Shown here in pieces: positions 1 through 7,409 of a stretch of DNA of 28,289 nucleotides. The notes under the pieces were generated by a model. The model was not told the DNA's origin, ran no database searches, and saw only the letters and a program-made list of their open reading frames with translations. The stretch is from Avisuccinivibrio sp964424565. GTDB taxonomy: Bacteria > Pseudomonadota > Gammaproteobacteria > Enterobacterales > Succinivibrionaceae. The position numbers were made by a program, and so were the translations under genes. Position 1 is the stretch's first letter; each line of letters starts with the position of its first letter. Location of the stretch: positions 1 through 28,289 of the forward strand of contig CAYRIZ010000027.1 in NCBI GenBank assembly GCA_964424565.1. The letters run 5' to 3'.

Positions 1-182
1 CTGCAGCCGATACCGCACAGCGCGGCGGGCTTAACAGCATTGAAGCTGCAGGGGTGGAATTTTTGGATGATGACCACACTTCAGCCCTGGTCAAGGTGCA
101 CTACACCTTTAAAAACGGTGACCAGAAGATGGATCAGGTTAAGGTTATCAGGACAGATGACGGCTGGAAGGTGCCCATATAG
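1..182 (+). CDS. C-terminal end of a DUF4878-like small protein (partial)
   Basis: The reading frame is open from the left edge (first full codon at 3) to a TAG stop at 180-182, leaving about 59 residues. The end reads as alternating beta-strand-like stretches (SALVKVHYTF, MDQVKVIRTDDGWKVPI). A terminal V-K-V-I-x-T-D-D-G-W-K-V pattern is typical of DUF4878/NTF2-like small lipoproteins. The N-terminus, where a lipobox would sit, is outside the window, so the family call is tentative and the function unknown. It converges on ssrA, with a GC-rich hairpin just after its stop. Confidence 0.6.
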   Translation, partial: AADTAQRGGLNSIEAAGVEFLDDDHTSALVKVHYTFKNGDQKMDQVKVIRTDDGWKVPI

Positions 183-188
183 CAGGAA

Positions 189-210
189 GCCCCGGACTGG
201 CCGGGGCTTT
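189..210 (+). terminator. Probable weak intrinsic terminator of the partial upstream gene
   Basis: A perfect 7-bp stem (GCCCCGG at 189-195 with CCGGGGC at 201-207) and a 5-nt loop is followed by only TTT. It starts 6 nt after the stop codon and lies before the convergent tmRNA 3' end. The short U-tract makes it a weak candidate. Confidence 0.5.
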
Positions 211-221
211 CACAGGAAACT

Positions 222-583
222 TGGTGGAGATGGCGGGATTTGAACCCGCGTCCCAAAAGGCTTCATCTTCAGTACTACATGTTTAGGCAGTCTTTAATCT
301 CGATACCTGCTGCGGACAGCCACGCCACATAATATCCAGCCTGCAAAAGATTTTAATGCTTCCCCGACAGGCGGCGGTTCCACACGAGCTGATGAAAAAC
401 TGACCCCAGCATGACTAAGTGTCATCAGCAAGACTTAGAACTGAGGGCACTGCGCAGGTTATTAAGCTGCCAGAGCGTAGTTTTCGTCGTTGGCGACTAT
501 TTTTTTGCGGCTGTTTAACGAGGAACCACACCTCGACATGCACCTTGGAATTCACGCTTCCGGTCGAATCCAGAATCATCCCC
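222..583 (-). ncRNA. ssrA: tmRNA (transfer-messenger RNA)
   Basis: The RNA rescues stalled ribosomes together with SmpB, acting as tRNA-Ala and then as mRNA for a degradation tag. On the minus strand the 5' end begins GGGGATGATTCTGGATTCGA near 583. The 3' end has the tRNA-like T-arm (GCGGGTTCAAATCCCGC) and an encoded CCA at 224-222. The 5' GGGGATG pairs with CATCTCC to make the acceptor stem. The tag frame starts at the GCC resume codon (494-492), reads ANDENYALAA, identical to the E. coli tag, and ends in tandem TAA TAA (464-459). Length is 362 nt, the usual one-piece size. It lies immediately downstream of smpB, as in many gammaproteobacteria. Confidence 0.97.
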
Positions 584-595
584 AGGCAGTTGCGC

Positions 596-624
596 ATTCT
601 AATACGACTGAATTTTCAGATCAA
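596..624 (-). promoter_or_regulatory. Sigma-70 type promoter for ssrA
   Basis: On the minus strand, TTGATC (624-619) and TAGAAT (601-596) are separated by exactly 17 bp. The -10 box ends 12 nt before the mature 5' end of tmRNA, which fits a short leader removed by RNase P. The promoter lies in the short gap between the smpB stop codon and ssrA, so the RNA can be made independently of smpB. Confidence 0.75.
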
Positions 625-629
625 GTGGT

Positions 630-1109
630 TTAGTGAAAAGATTTTTTCATGATGCGTTCTTTATCACGCTGCCACTGTCGGTCTTTAATACTGTCGCGTT
701 TGTCATGTTCCTGTTTGCCGCGGGCCAGACCTATTTCCAGCTTGGCCCAGGATCCCTTCCAGTAGAGCTTTAAGGGAATAATGGTATAACCGCTGCGCTG
801 GGAGTGCCCTATGAGTTTGGAGATCTCCCGGCGGTTGAGCAGCAGGGTGCGGGTGCGGGTGGGATCGCAGACCACAAAGCTGCAGGAGTTCTTCAGCGGG
901 ATGATATTGGCGCCAATCAGCAGCATCTGTCCGCCCTTGGGGGTGACATAGGCCTCGGAAATATTGGCCTTGCCGGCCCGCAGGGATTTTACTTCCCAGC
1001 CCTGCAGGGACAGACCGGCTTCATAGCGCTCTTCTATAAAGTAATCATGCTGCGCTCTGCGGTTTACCGCAATGATGTGGTCAGCAGTCTTCTTTTTCTT
1101 AACAGCCAT
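630..1109 (-). CDS. smpB: SsrA-binding protein SmpB
   Basis: SmpB binds the tRNA-like domain of tmRNA and delivers it to stalled ribosomes in the cytoplasm. The 159-residue product (E. coli: 160) begins MAVKKKKTADHII and carries the conserved blocks RRAQHDYFIEERYEAGLSL, GWEVKSLRAGKANI and EAYV, followed by a basic C-terminal tail (KRDSIKDRQWQRDKERIM) that in the family enters the decoding centre. I chose the ATG at 1109-1107 because the product then matches family length. An in-frame TTG at 1157 would add 16 residues atypical of SmpB. The only strong Shine-Dalgarno (AAGGAGG, 1146-1140) is about 30 nt upstream of this ATG with a hairpin in between. The gene stops 5 bp from the -35 box of ssrA. 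Confidence 0.96.
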   Translation of the reverse strand: MAVKKKKTADHIIAVNRRAQHDYFIEERYEAGLSLQGWEVKSLRAGKANISEAYVTPKGGQMLLIGANIIPLKNSCSFVVCDPTRTRTLLLNRREISKLIGHSQRSGYTIIPLKLYWKGSWAKLEIGLARGKQEHDKRDSIKDRQWQRDKERIMKKSFH

Positions 1110-1146
1110 GTTTCTGACCGCCGCCCGGACGGGCGCGGTCCTCCTT
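1110..1146 (-). promoter_or_regulatory. smpB ribosome binding site with hairpin between SD and start codon
   Basis: AAGGAGG (1146-1140) is separated from the ATG (1109) by a stem-loop. On the plus strand GACCGC (1116-1121) pairs with GCGGTC (1135-1140) and GCCC (1123-1126) with GGGC (1131-1134), leaving a GGAC tetraloop and one bulged base. If this forms, AAGGAG lies about 6 nt from the AUG, the normal distance. The base pairing is visible; its role in translation is inferred. Confidence 0.5.
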
Positions 1147-1157
1147 AAAAAATGCAA

Positions 1158-1480
1158 TTAAACTGCGGTCCGGGCAGATTAAGCCGGCAGCACCAGGCAG
1201 ATCTGCAGATCTGCTGCTCGATGCGGCAGGCAGGCCCTGAACTCAGCAGTTAAAATATTGGGACAAAATCTGTAGTGCTGCCTAAAGTAATACTAGAGGC
1301 ACAGTCTGCAGCCTGACTGTACTTTTGCAGATGTACACACCCATGGTAGTGAAGTACCCGCATTTTACCCGAAAACGCGGGCAGATGGACAGGCACTGCT
1401 GCAGGAGGCAGGACCTGCCTTACCCAAGATTAGGCAGAAGACTTTGCCTGCGCCGCAGAGCACAGGCCGCTGGGGCTTTT
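1158..1480. other. Noncoding gap between ppnN and smpB, with an 18-bp palindrome
   Basis: I see no supported gene here. It contains a perfect 18-bp palindrome at 1197-1214 (centre CTGCAG), an inverted repeat ACAGTC/GACTGT at 1301-1320, and a 7-bp hairpin around 1406-1420. A stem of 8 bp with one G-T pair lies shortly after the ppnN stop but has no T-tract. No convincing -35/-10 pair for smpB was found, although one is likely in this stretch. Confidence 0.5.
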
Positions 1481-2869
1481 TCAGCCTGCCCTGTCGAATA
1501 TATAGCAGGGCTTGTATTCGCGCTGCGACAGCAGGATGCGCCCCTGGGCTATGAAATCCTGCATCAGCTGCTCCATGCTGTCTATGATGTCGGCATCGCC
1601 GTGCAGGACAAAGGGGCCTTTTTCCCTGACCAGCCTGATGCCATGCTCCTTGACATTGCCGGTCACTATGCCGGAGAAGGCCCGGCGCAGATTGGCGGCC
1701 AGCTGCCAGGGCTCCTGATCTTTATGCAGATTGAGGGCAGCCATGCTCTCGTGGGTGACGGCAAAAGGCTCCTGCAGCATTTCCGGAATATTCAAGGACC
1801 AGTTGTAGCAGTAACTGTCGTGGGAGAGGGTGCGGTGATCGTGGCTGTTGTCCAAACCGGCTCTGACCTGGCGGGCCACTTCCTCGGGATCGTCTATTAC
1901 TATGGTATAAAGCCTGGAGATCTCGCAGCCCAGGGTCTTCTTCAGGAAAGCATCTAATGCGTCGAAATAGGGCTGGCAGCGCTTGTTGCCGGTCAGGATC
2001 AGCGGTATGGGATTGTGGCGGTTTTCCGTACGCAGTTTGATGCCCAGAATATACAGCAGCTCCTCGGCCGTGCCCGGACCGCCGGGGAAGACGATCAGCA
2101 CGTGGCCGAAGCGCACAAAAGCCTCCAGACGCTTTTCTATATCCGGCAGGATCACCAGCTCAGAGACCAGGGAATTGGGCGGCTCGGCGGCTATGATCGA
2201 GGGCTCGGTCAGGCCTATGCGGCGGCAGTTGCCTGAGTTCTGCAGGCTGTGGCCTATGAGGCAGCCCTTCATGGGAGCTTCCATGATGCCCGGGCCGCAG
2301 CCGGTGCAGATGTCCACCCGGCGCAGTCCCAGCGCCATGCCCACCTGATAGGCATAATCGTACTCATCCTGCGGAATGGAGTGGCCGCCCCAGCATACGG
2401 CTATATTGGGCTCGGCACTGCTGTGCAGGATCCCGGCATTGCGCAGAATATGAAAGATGCCGTTGGTGGTCAGCTGCTGCGGGGAAATCTGCTGGCCGCC
2501 GCTGCTGTGGGCTATGAGATTGTTTAAGGTGTCATGATACAGTTTAATCTGCACTATATCGCGCAGCACCGAGTACAAATGCCGCTGCAGATTGTTGATG
2601 ATGCTGCCGTCTACTACAGCGGAAGCAGGGGGATTGATGAGCTCTATTTTCAGTCCGCGTTCGTTGCGCACCACATCTATTTCAAAATTTTCGTAATTTT
2701 CCAGCAGTTCCTTGGAATTGTCGGTTTGATTGCCGCTGTTGAGTACTGCCAGCGAACAATTGCGGTAAAGCTCATAAAGCTCACCCTTGGAGGTGAGGGA
2801 AATACTGTCAGCTTCCAGCTGAGTGAGCAGGGCCATGCTGCCCTGCGGCCAGACTGCCTTGATGCTCAT
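1481..2869 (-). CDS. ppnN: Nucleosidase PpnN (YgdH-type, LOG family)
   Basis: PpnN hydrolyses nucleoside 5'-monophosphates to base and ribose 5-phosphate. In E. coli it is controlled by (p)ppGpp. The 462-residue product (E. coli 454) has a helical N-terminal region of about 150 residues. The Rossmann-like LOG core follows, with GCGPGIMEAPMKG at about 190-202 and the hallmark PGGPGTAEELLYILG at about 262-276. A C-terminal PpnN-specific domain follows. The ATG at 2869 has AAGGAG just upstream. It lies 86 nt after queF on the same strand, so it may be read from the endA-rsmE-queF unit or its own promoter. The family assignment is strong from the length and both motifs. Confidence 0.93.
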   Translation of the reverse strand: MSIKAVWPQGSMALLTQLEADSISLTSKGELYELYRNCSLAVLNSGNQTDNSKELLENYENFEIDVVRNERGLKIELINPPASAVVDGSIINNLQRHLYSVLRDIVQIKLYHDTLNNLIAHSSGGQQISPQQLTTNGIFHILRNAGILHSSAEPNIAVCWGGHSIPQDEYDYAYQVGMALGLRRVDICTGCGPGIMEAPMKGCLIGHSLQNSGNCRRIGLTEPSIIAAEPPNSLVSELVILPDIEKRLEAFVRFGHVLIVFPGGPGTAEELLYILGIKLRTENRHNPIPLILTGNKRCQPYFDALDAFLKKTLGCEISRLYTIVIDDPEEVARQVRAGLDNSHDHRTLSHDSYCYNWSLNIPEMLQEPFAVTHESMAALNLHKDQEPWQLAANLRRAFSGIVTGNVKEHGIRLVREKGPFVLHGDADIIDSMEQLMQDFIAQGRILLSQREYKPCYIFDRAG

Positions 2870-2955
2870 ATCTGCTCCTTAAAGTTTGATCAAAAATCTC
2901 TCTTCAGGATACAAAAACGAGGCTGAATTTCCAGCACGCAGAGCGCAATCTGCGT

Positions 2956-3777
2956 CTATTGTCTAAAAGTACGGATCACCGAATCCTGATTCACCGCAAA
3001 ATCAGAACGCAGCGGGGTAATGTCTATGCCGCCGCGGCGGGTAAAGCAGGCCATGACCTCCAGCCGCTCGGGCTTGAGCCTGGCTTTGAGATCATTGTAG
3101 ATGAGCTCCGCGCACTGCTCATGAAAACCGCGGTGCCGGCGCAGGCCCACCAGGTAGCAGAACAGCTCCTGATGATTGATCTGCGTGCCCTGATAGTGAA
3201 TCAGCACCGAGGCATGATCAGGCTGTCCGGTTACCGGGCAGAGGGTGCGCAGCAGATTGGATCTTAAGATCTCCTCCACCCGCGGACCGCTGCCCCGGTT
3301 GAGGCAGTCCGGGTTGTACTTAAATTCCTTAATGCTGACCCCGTCGCGGCGGTCAATCAAGGTACCAGGCAGTTCCCGGGGGGCAAAACAGTAGGGGCAG
3401 GCATCGAGTTCATACAGCTTTACCTGCACCTGACACTGCAGCGCCCGGTTTAAGTCATGGGTGATCACTGCCTGCACTTCCTCCAGACCGCTGAAGCGGG
3501 TCTGGGTCAGAGATCCTATATACAGCTTGAGCGATTTGGATTCCACTATAAAGGCGCTTGCAGCCGGTACCTCCAGGGTGCCCACGGCGGCACAGGGAAT
3601 ATTGAGGCGGTTTAAGTAGGTGATTTCATACAGCCGCCACAGATCGAAGCCGCCGGGGGCGAGGAATTTCAGACCGGCCCGGCCCGGAGCCCGCGGCAGC
3701 GGCTGCAGGATGGCAGGATTGTATTCGTCAAAATACGCGGTCTGCCGGCCCAGCAGGGGAGTTTCAATTTTTGGCAT
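2956..3777 (-). CDS. queF: NADPH-dependent 7-cyano-7-deazaguanine reductase QueF
   Basis: QueF reduces preQ0 to preQ1 in queuosine biosynthesis, in the cytoplasm. At 273 residues it is the long bimodular type (E. coli 282). The QueF signature is seen as ESKSLKLYIGSLTQTRF at 79-95. The catalytic cysteine is Cys180 (LRTLCPVTGQPDH) with Asp187 as the partner acid. The C-terminal module carries YLVGLRRHRGFHEQC and TRRGGIDITPLRS. An unusual Cys-Pro-Tyr-Cys sits at 127-130, where E. coli has no such pair. The ATG is 2 nt after the rsmE stop, with GGAG upstream, so the genes are co-translated. A 7-bp stem abuts the stop codon (2936-2955) but has no T-tract. Confidence 0.95.
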   Translation of the reverse strand: MPKIETPLLGRQTAYFDEYNPAILQPLPRAPGRAGLKFLAPGGFDLWRLYEITYLNRLNIPCAAVGTLEVPAASAFIVESKSLKLYIGSLTQTRFSGLEEVQAVITHDLNRALQCQVQVKLYELDACPYCFAPRELPGTLIDRRDGVSIKEFKYNPDCLNRGSGPRVEEILRSNLLRTLCPVTGQPDHASVLIHYQGTQINHQELFCYLVGLRRHRGFHEQCAELIYNDLKARLKPERLEVMACFTRRGGIDITPLRSDFAVNQDSVIRTFRQ

Positions 3778-3779
3778 GC

Positions 3780-4508
3780 TTACAAATCTCCAAAATGACT
3801 GCCGATCATGGATAAAGCGGTCAGCGCGGCAGTTTCAGTGCGCAGGATGCGCGGGCCCAGGCTGACGGCAGTAAAGCCGCAGCTGGCGGATAACTCCACT
3901 TCCTCCCGGGAGAAACCGCCTTCCGGGCCGATCAGCAGACAGATCTCATCTGCCGGCGGCAGCTGTTTGATGCGCAGGGAAGAGGCAGGATCCAAAGTCA
4001 GCCGCAGCAGGCCGCGCCCGGCCATGGCCGTACAGAAATCAGACAGCGAGGTTGCCGGGAAGACCCGGGGCACCACCGCCCGGCCGCACTGCTCGCAGGC
4101 GGCGGCAGCGGTTTTCTGCCAGCCTGCCGTTTTGCGGCTGAGGCGCTCGGGATCCAGCTTTACCCCGCAGCGCTCAGAGGTGAGCGGATAGATCGCCCCT
4201 ATGCCCAGCTCCACTGCTTTTTGTATGGTAAAGTCCATCTTTTCGCCGCGGCTGATGACCTGGCCCAAGATGGTAAAGACCGGAGACTCCGTGTGATTGT
4301 CCACTGCCTGCAGCAGGTGCAGCTGTACCCGGCGGCCGGTCTCAGTGATCTCGGCGGCAAATTCATGGCCGGCACCGTCAAAAACCCGGCACTGATCACC
4401 GCAGCGCAGCCGCAGCACCCGGCACACATGGGCGGAGTTCTGCTCATTTAAGGCAATGCAGCCGCCTGCCGTCAGCTCCTGCGGCTCATACAGCCTGGGA
4501 ATACGCAT
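3780..4508 (-). CDS. rsmE: 16S rRNA (uracil-1498-N3)-methyltransferase RsmE
   Basis: RsmE methylates U1498 of 16S rRNA using S-adenosylmethionine. The 242-residue product has an N-terminal PUA-like domain (starting MRIPRLY) and a C-terminal SPOUT knot with LLIGPEGGFSREEVE (191-205) and SLGPRILRTETAALTAL (216-232), the AdoMet-binding trefoil motifs. Length equals the E. coli protein within a residue or two. GAGAGG lies upstream of the ATG. It follows endA by 21 nt and precedes queF by 2 nt, so the three form a likely operon. The endA-rsmE adjacency is also found in E. coli. Confidence 0.96.
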   Translation of the reverse strand: MRIPRLYEPQELTAGGCIALNEQNSAHVCRVLRLRCGDQCRVFDGAGHEFAAEITETGRRVQLHLLQAVDNHTESPVFTILGQVISRGEKMDFTIQKAVELGIGAIYPLTSERCGVKLDPERLSRKTAGWQKTAAAACEQCGRAVVPRVFPATSLSDFCTAMAGRGLLRLTLDPASSLRIKQLPPADEICLLIGPEGGFSREEVELSASCGFTAVSLGPRILRTETAALTALSMIGSHFGDL

Positions 4509-4529
4509 GACTTGTCCTCTCTTTTTTCC

Positions 4530-5255
4530 TTACCTGACGCGGCAGCGGGCGGTGACATAGGGATTGTCATTGCCCTGCTGTTTGGTAATCAGTACATTGC
4601 GGCGGCACTCATTGGCATCAGGGGCATAGGTGCGGTCCCAGGCCTCATACAGCCGGCGCTGGGCCGGAGCCAGACGAATGGAATAGCGGTCGGCCATATA
4701 GAGATAGGCTCTGGCGATCACGCCGCGGGAGCGCTCAGGCGGCTGGGCCAGGCGGCTCTTGAAATCCACCACCATTTCGCATTTGCCGTACTGATAGGGA
4801 GTGGCATTCCACTGGCTGAACTGAAAATTGGAGCGGTCACCATTGACCTCGCCTACAGCAGGGAAGAGATTGTGCAAATCGCCTTCCATCACGGCAAAGC
4901 GGGCATCCGTGGCACACTGTTTGCGGCCGCCGTTCTGCCAGCACTGCAGCTGATGCCCAAACTCCCAGGCCGGCATCACATGCTCAATTTCCACCCTGGC
5001 GGCACGTTTGGCCTGCTTGCGTACCTGATAGCCGCAGGTTTTGAGATCCAGCACAAAGCGGTTGCGCTCTATGCTCACCGGGCAGCCGCAGTAGATGGTG
5101 GAGGGATGATCGAGCTGCCGGTAGATGGAGGGCAGTACCTTTTTGGCGGCATTGAAGCTGTCCATGGCGGCAGACTGCAGAGGCTGCAGCAGCAGGGCAC
5201 AGGACAGGACCGCGGCGCCGAGCCGGCGGCTTTGATGCGATATAATGTTTTTCAT
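4530..5255 (-). CDS. endA: Periplasmic endonuclease I EndA
   Basis: EndA is a periplasmic DNA endonuclease. The 241-residue precursor has a signal peptide (basic MKNIISHQSRR, hydrophobic AAVLSCALLL, cleavage probably after QSAA). The nuclease core follows with RVEIEHVMPAWEFG (about 87-100, His92) and GDLHNLFPAVGEVNGDRSNF, the metal-binding block of the endonuclease I family. Paired cysteines (CGCPVSIERN, CWQNGGRKQC) match the oxidised periplasmic enzyme. I chose the ATG at 5255 because it gives a normal signal peptide. A GTG at 5282 would add nine residues and neither start has a good Shine-Dalgarno. It is head-to-head with the DUF5718-like gene, 41 bp apart. Confidence 0.95.
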   Translation of the reverse strand: MKNIISHQSRRLGAAVLSCALLLQPLQSAAMDSFNAAKKVLPSIYRQLDHPSTIYCGCPVSIERNRFVLDLKTCGYQVRKQAKRAARVEIEHVMPAWEFGHQLQCWQNGGRKQCATDARFAVMEGDLHNLFPAVGEVNGDRSNFQFSQWNATPYQYGKCEMVVDFKSRLAQPPERSRGVIARAYLYMADRYSIRLAPAQRRLYEAWDRTYAPDANECRRNVLITKQQGNDNPYVTARCRVR

Positions 5256-5296
5256 ATGGTTATTGTAACTGCAACTACACACACAGGAACTGTATC

Positions 5297-6139
5297 ATGG
5301 ATCTTAATCTGCGCGACTGCGCCTGTTTTGGCGTAGCCGGTAATTTTACCGGACATCTGGAACAGGCCGGTGAAGCGGCTGACTTCACTGCCGTCAAAAC
5401 AGCCGACAGCAAAGCCCCCAAGGCGCTGTTTCCCACCTATCTGCCGCACAGCGGAGAGCATATTCCCTCATTTTTGAATGTTTTCCCCTTCGATGAGTAC
5501 CGCATAGTCTTCCCCCGCGGCTCGCAGAATCTGCAGATCGAGCCTGAGCTGGCGGTGATCTGCCATGTGCTCTGGCATGAAGGCCGGGTGGTGAGCTTAA
5601 AGCCGCTGCTGTTCGGGGCCAGCAATGACTGCTCCATCCGCCGCGAGGGCGCCCGCAAAATCTCCGAAAAGAAAAACTGGGGCCCTTCCAGCAAAGGTCT
5701 GGCCGGCAATTTGATCAAAATAGATCAATTTGCCCCCGGCGGCATCCTGGACGGTTACCGTATAGCCTCCTTCCTGGTGCGTGACGGGGAAGTGTATGAA
5801 TACGGTGAGGACAGCGCCGTCCGCGATTATTCCTACTTTTACGAGCAGCTCACGGCCTGGCTGATCGACAAATTAAACAATCAGCCGGATCAGGGTCCGG
5901 CGGAAAACGTCAATTTGTATCTCAATGAAGCCGGCTGCCCGGGAGAAGTAATGATTTCCGTGGGCGCCACCCGCTACACTCCCTTTGGCGAAAGCCACTA
6001 TCTGCAAAACGGCGACACCTCAGTGGTAGTGATCTATCCTGAGGCGGTCTACAGCCGGGAGGAGATCAGGCAGCGCGTACAAAAGGACAATCTCGAGGAG
6101 GATGATATCTCCGTCCTGATGCAGCAGTATGTCATGTAG
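5297..6139 (+). CDS. DUF5718-like protein, function unknown
   Basis: The 280-residue soluble protein has no signal peptide or membrane segment. The N-terminus CFGVAGNFTGHLEQAGEA and the stretch APKALFPTYLP resemble proteins grouped as DUF5718, which I recall as distantly related to the fumarylacetoacetate hydrolase fold. This is from memory of the motif and not a search. A region around 115-135 (CSIRREGARKISEKKNWGP) is polar and conserved-looking, and could form a pocket. A perfect TATAAT lies at 5241-5246, inside the divergent endA 5' end, without a recognisable -35. It converges on metK with 27 nt between stops. The reaction, if any, is unknown. Confidence 0.8.
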   Translation: MDLNLRDCACFGVAGNFTGHLEQAGEAADFTAVKTADSKAPKALFPTYLPHSGEHIPSFLNVFPFDEYRIVFPRGSQNLQIEPELAVICHVLWHEGRVVSLKPLLFGASNDCSIRREGARKISEKKNWGPSSKGLAGNLIKIDQFAPGGILDGYRIASFLVRDGEVYEYGEDSAVRDYSYFYEQLTAWLIDKLNNQPDQGPAENVNLYLNEAGCPGEVMISVGATRYTPFGESHYLQNGDTSVVVIYPEAVYSREEIRQRVQKDNLEEDDISVLMQQYVM

Positions 6140-6166
6140 GACCTTCTGTCCTGCAGCTTACTGTGT

Positions 6167-7318
6167 TCAGGCCAGGGCCTGCAGCAGATCATCGGTCTTG
6201 TCCGTATTCTCCCAGGGGAAGCCGTCGCGGCCGAAATGGCCGTAGGCGGCGGTGGGCAGATATATGGGCCGCAGCAGATCGAGCATCTTAATCAGGCCGT
6301 AGGGTCTTAAATCAAAGACTTCACTGACGGCGGCGGCAATTTGTTCGTCGCTGTATCCTTTGCCTGTCCCAAAGGTATTGACGCTGATCGATACAGGTTT
6401 GGCCACGCCTATGGCATAGGAGATCTGAATCTCCGCCCGGGAGGCCAGTCCCGCGGCCACAATATTTTTGGCCACATAGCGGGCGGCATAGGCAGCTGAG
6501 CGGTCCACCTTGGAGGGGTCTTTGCCCGAGAAGGCACCGCCGCCGTGACGGGCTGCGCCGCCGTAGGTGTCCACTATGATCTTGCGGCCGGTCAGTCCGC
6601 AGTCACCCACCGGTCCGCCTATGACAAAGCGGCCGGTAGGATTGATGAAGTATTTGGTCTTGGCAGTCAGATACTTGGCCGGCAGCACCCTCTTGATAAT
6701 CTCCTCCTGCACACCTTCCTCTACAGTCTTGAGCGAGACGTCAGGGCTGTGCTGCGTGGAGAGTACTACAGTGTCAATGCTTTCGATCTGCCCCTGATCA
6801 TCGTAGACAAAGGTGATCTGCGATTTGGCATCAGGACGCAGCCAGGGCAGCAGACCCAGGCGGCGGGCTTCAGCCTGGCGCTTGACCAGCATGTGCGCAA
6901 AGGTTACCGGCGCCGGCATCAGCACCGGGGTTTCGCTGCAGGCATAACCGAACATCAGGCCCTGATCGCCGGCCCCCTGCTCTTCCGGGGTGGCGCGATC
7001 CACGCCCTGATTAATATCCGGAGACTGTTTGCCGAGGGCATTTAAAAAGGCGCAGTATTTGCCGTCAAAACCAACTTCCGTGCTGTTGTAGCCTATGGCA
7101 CAGACCGTGCGGCGCACCACTTCCTCCAAATCCACCACAGCTGTAGTGGAAATCTCACCGGCCAGCACCACCATGCCGGTTTTGACCAGGGTTTCACAGG
7201 CCACGCGGGCGCGCGGATCAATGCTTAACACAGCATCAAGCACTGCATCTGAAATTTGATCGGCTACTTTGTCGGGATGACCTTCAGAGACAGATTCCGA
7301 GGTAAAAAGTCTGGACAT
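6167..7318 (-). CDS. metK: S-adenosylmethionine synthase MetK
   Basis: MetK makes S-adenosylmethionine from methionine and ATP in the cytoplasm. The 383-residue product (E. coli 384) starts MSRLFTSESVSEGHPDKVAD, with the ATP-contacting His14, and contains GAGDQGLMFGYA (about 116-127) and GGAARHGGGAFSGKDPSKVD (about 253-272), both family signatures. AAGAAG precedes the ATG. No MetJ-type AGACGTCT boxes are visible upstream. A 13-bp palindrome (GAAACA-C-TGTTTC, 7350-7362) and a TACAAT-like -10 (7380-7375, minus) lie in the leader without a matching -35. It follows the symporter gene by 91 nt on the same strand. Confidence 0.98.
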   Translation of the reverse strand: MSRLFTSESVSEGHPDKVADQISDAVLDAVLSIDPRARVACETLVKTGMVVLAGEISTTAVVDLEEVVRRTVCAIGYNSTEVGFDGKYCAFLNALGKQSPDINQGVDRATPEEQGAGDQGLMFGYACSETPVLMPAPVTFAHMLVKRQAEARRLGLLPWLRPDAKSQITFVYDDQGQIESIDTVVLSTQHSPDVSLKTVEEGVQEEIIKRVLPAKYLTAKTKYFINPTGRFVIGGPVGDCGLTGRKIIVDTYGGAARHGGGAFSGKDPSKVDRSAAYAARYVAKNIVAAGLASRAEIQISYAIGVAKPVSISVNTFGTGKGYSDEQIAAAVSEVFDLRPYGLIKMLDLLRPIYLPTAAYGHFGRDGFPWENTDKTDDLLQALA

Positions 7319-7391
7319 AATTCTTCTTATGCAAATGAAATGAAAAAATGAAACACTGTTTCGAGGGGGCCCTTATTGTACACGATCCACG

Positions 7392-7407
7392 GCCGCCGCG
7401 GGGCGGC
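7392..7407. repeat. GC-rich inverted repeat between symporter and metK
   Basis: GCCGCC (7392-7397) and GGCGGC (7402-7407) form a 6-bp stem with a 4-nt loop directly after the symporter stop. A run of four Ts follows only on the plus strand. It therefore does not look like a terminator for the minus-strand symporter and may only be an mRNA 3'-end structure. Confidence 0.35.
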
Positions 7408-7409
7408 TT

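Noticed and set aside
40..243. A 67-codon plus-strand frame at the left edge
   Set aside because: It runs into the tmRNA 3' end and is out of frame with the better-supported partial gene ending at 182.
2936..2955. Terminator after queF
   Set aside because: The 7-bp stem is perfect but has no T-tract on either strand and touches the stop codon.
7319..7409. MetJ operator upstream of metK
   Set aside because: No AGACGTCT-like tandem boxes. The 13-bp GAAACA/TGTTTC palindrome does not match.
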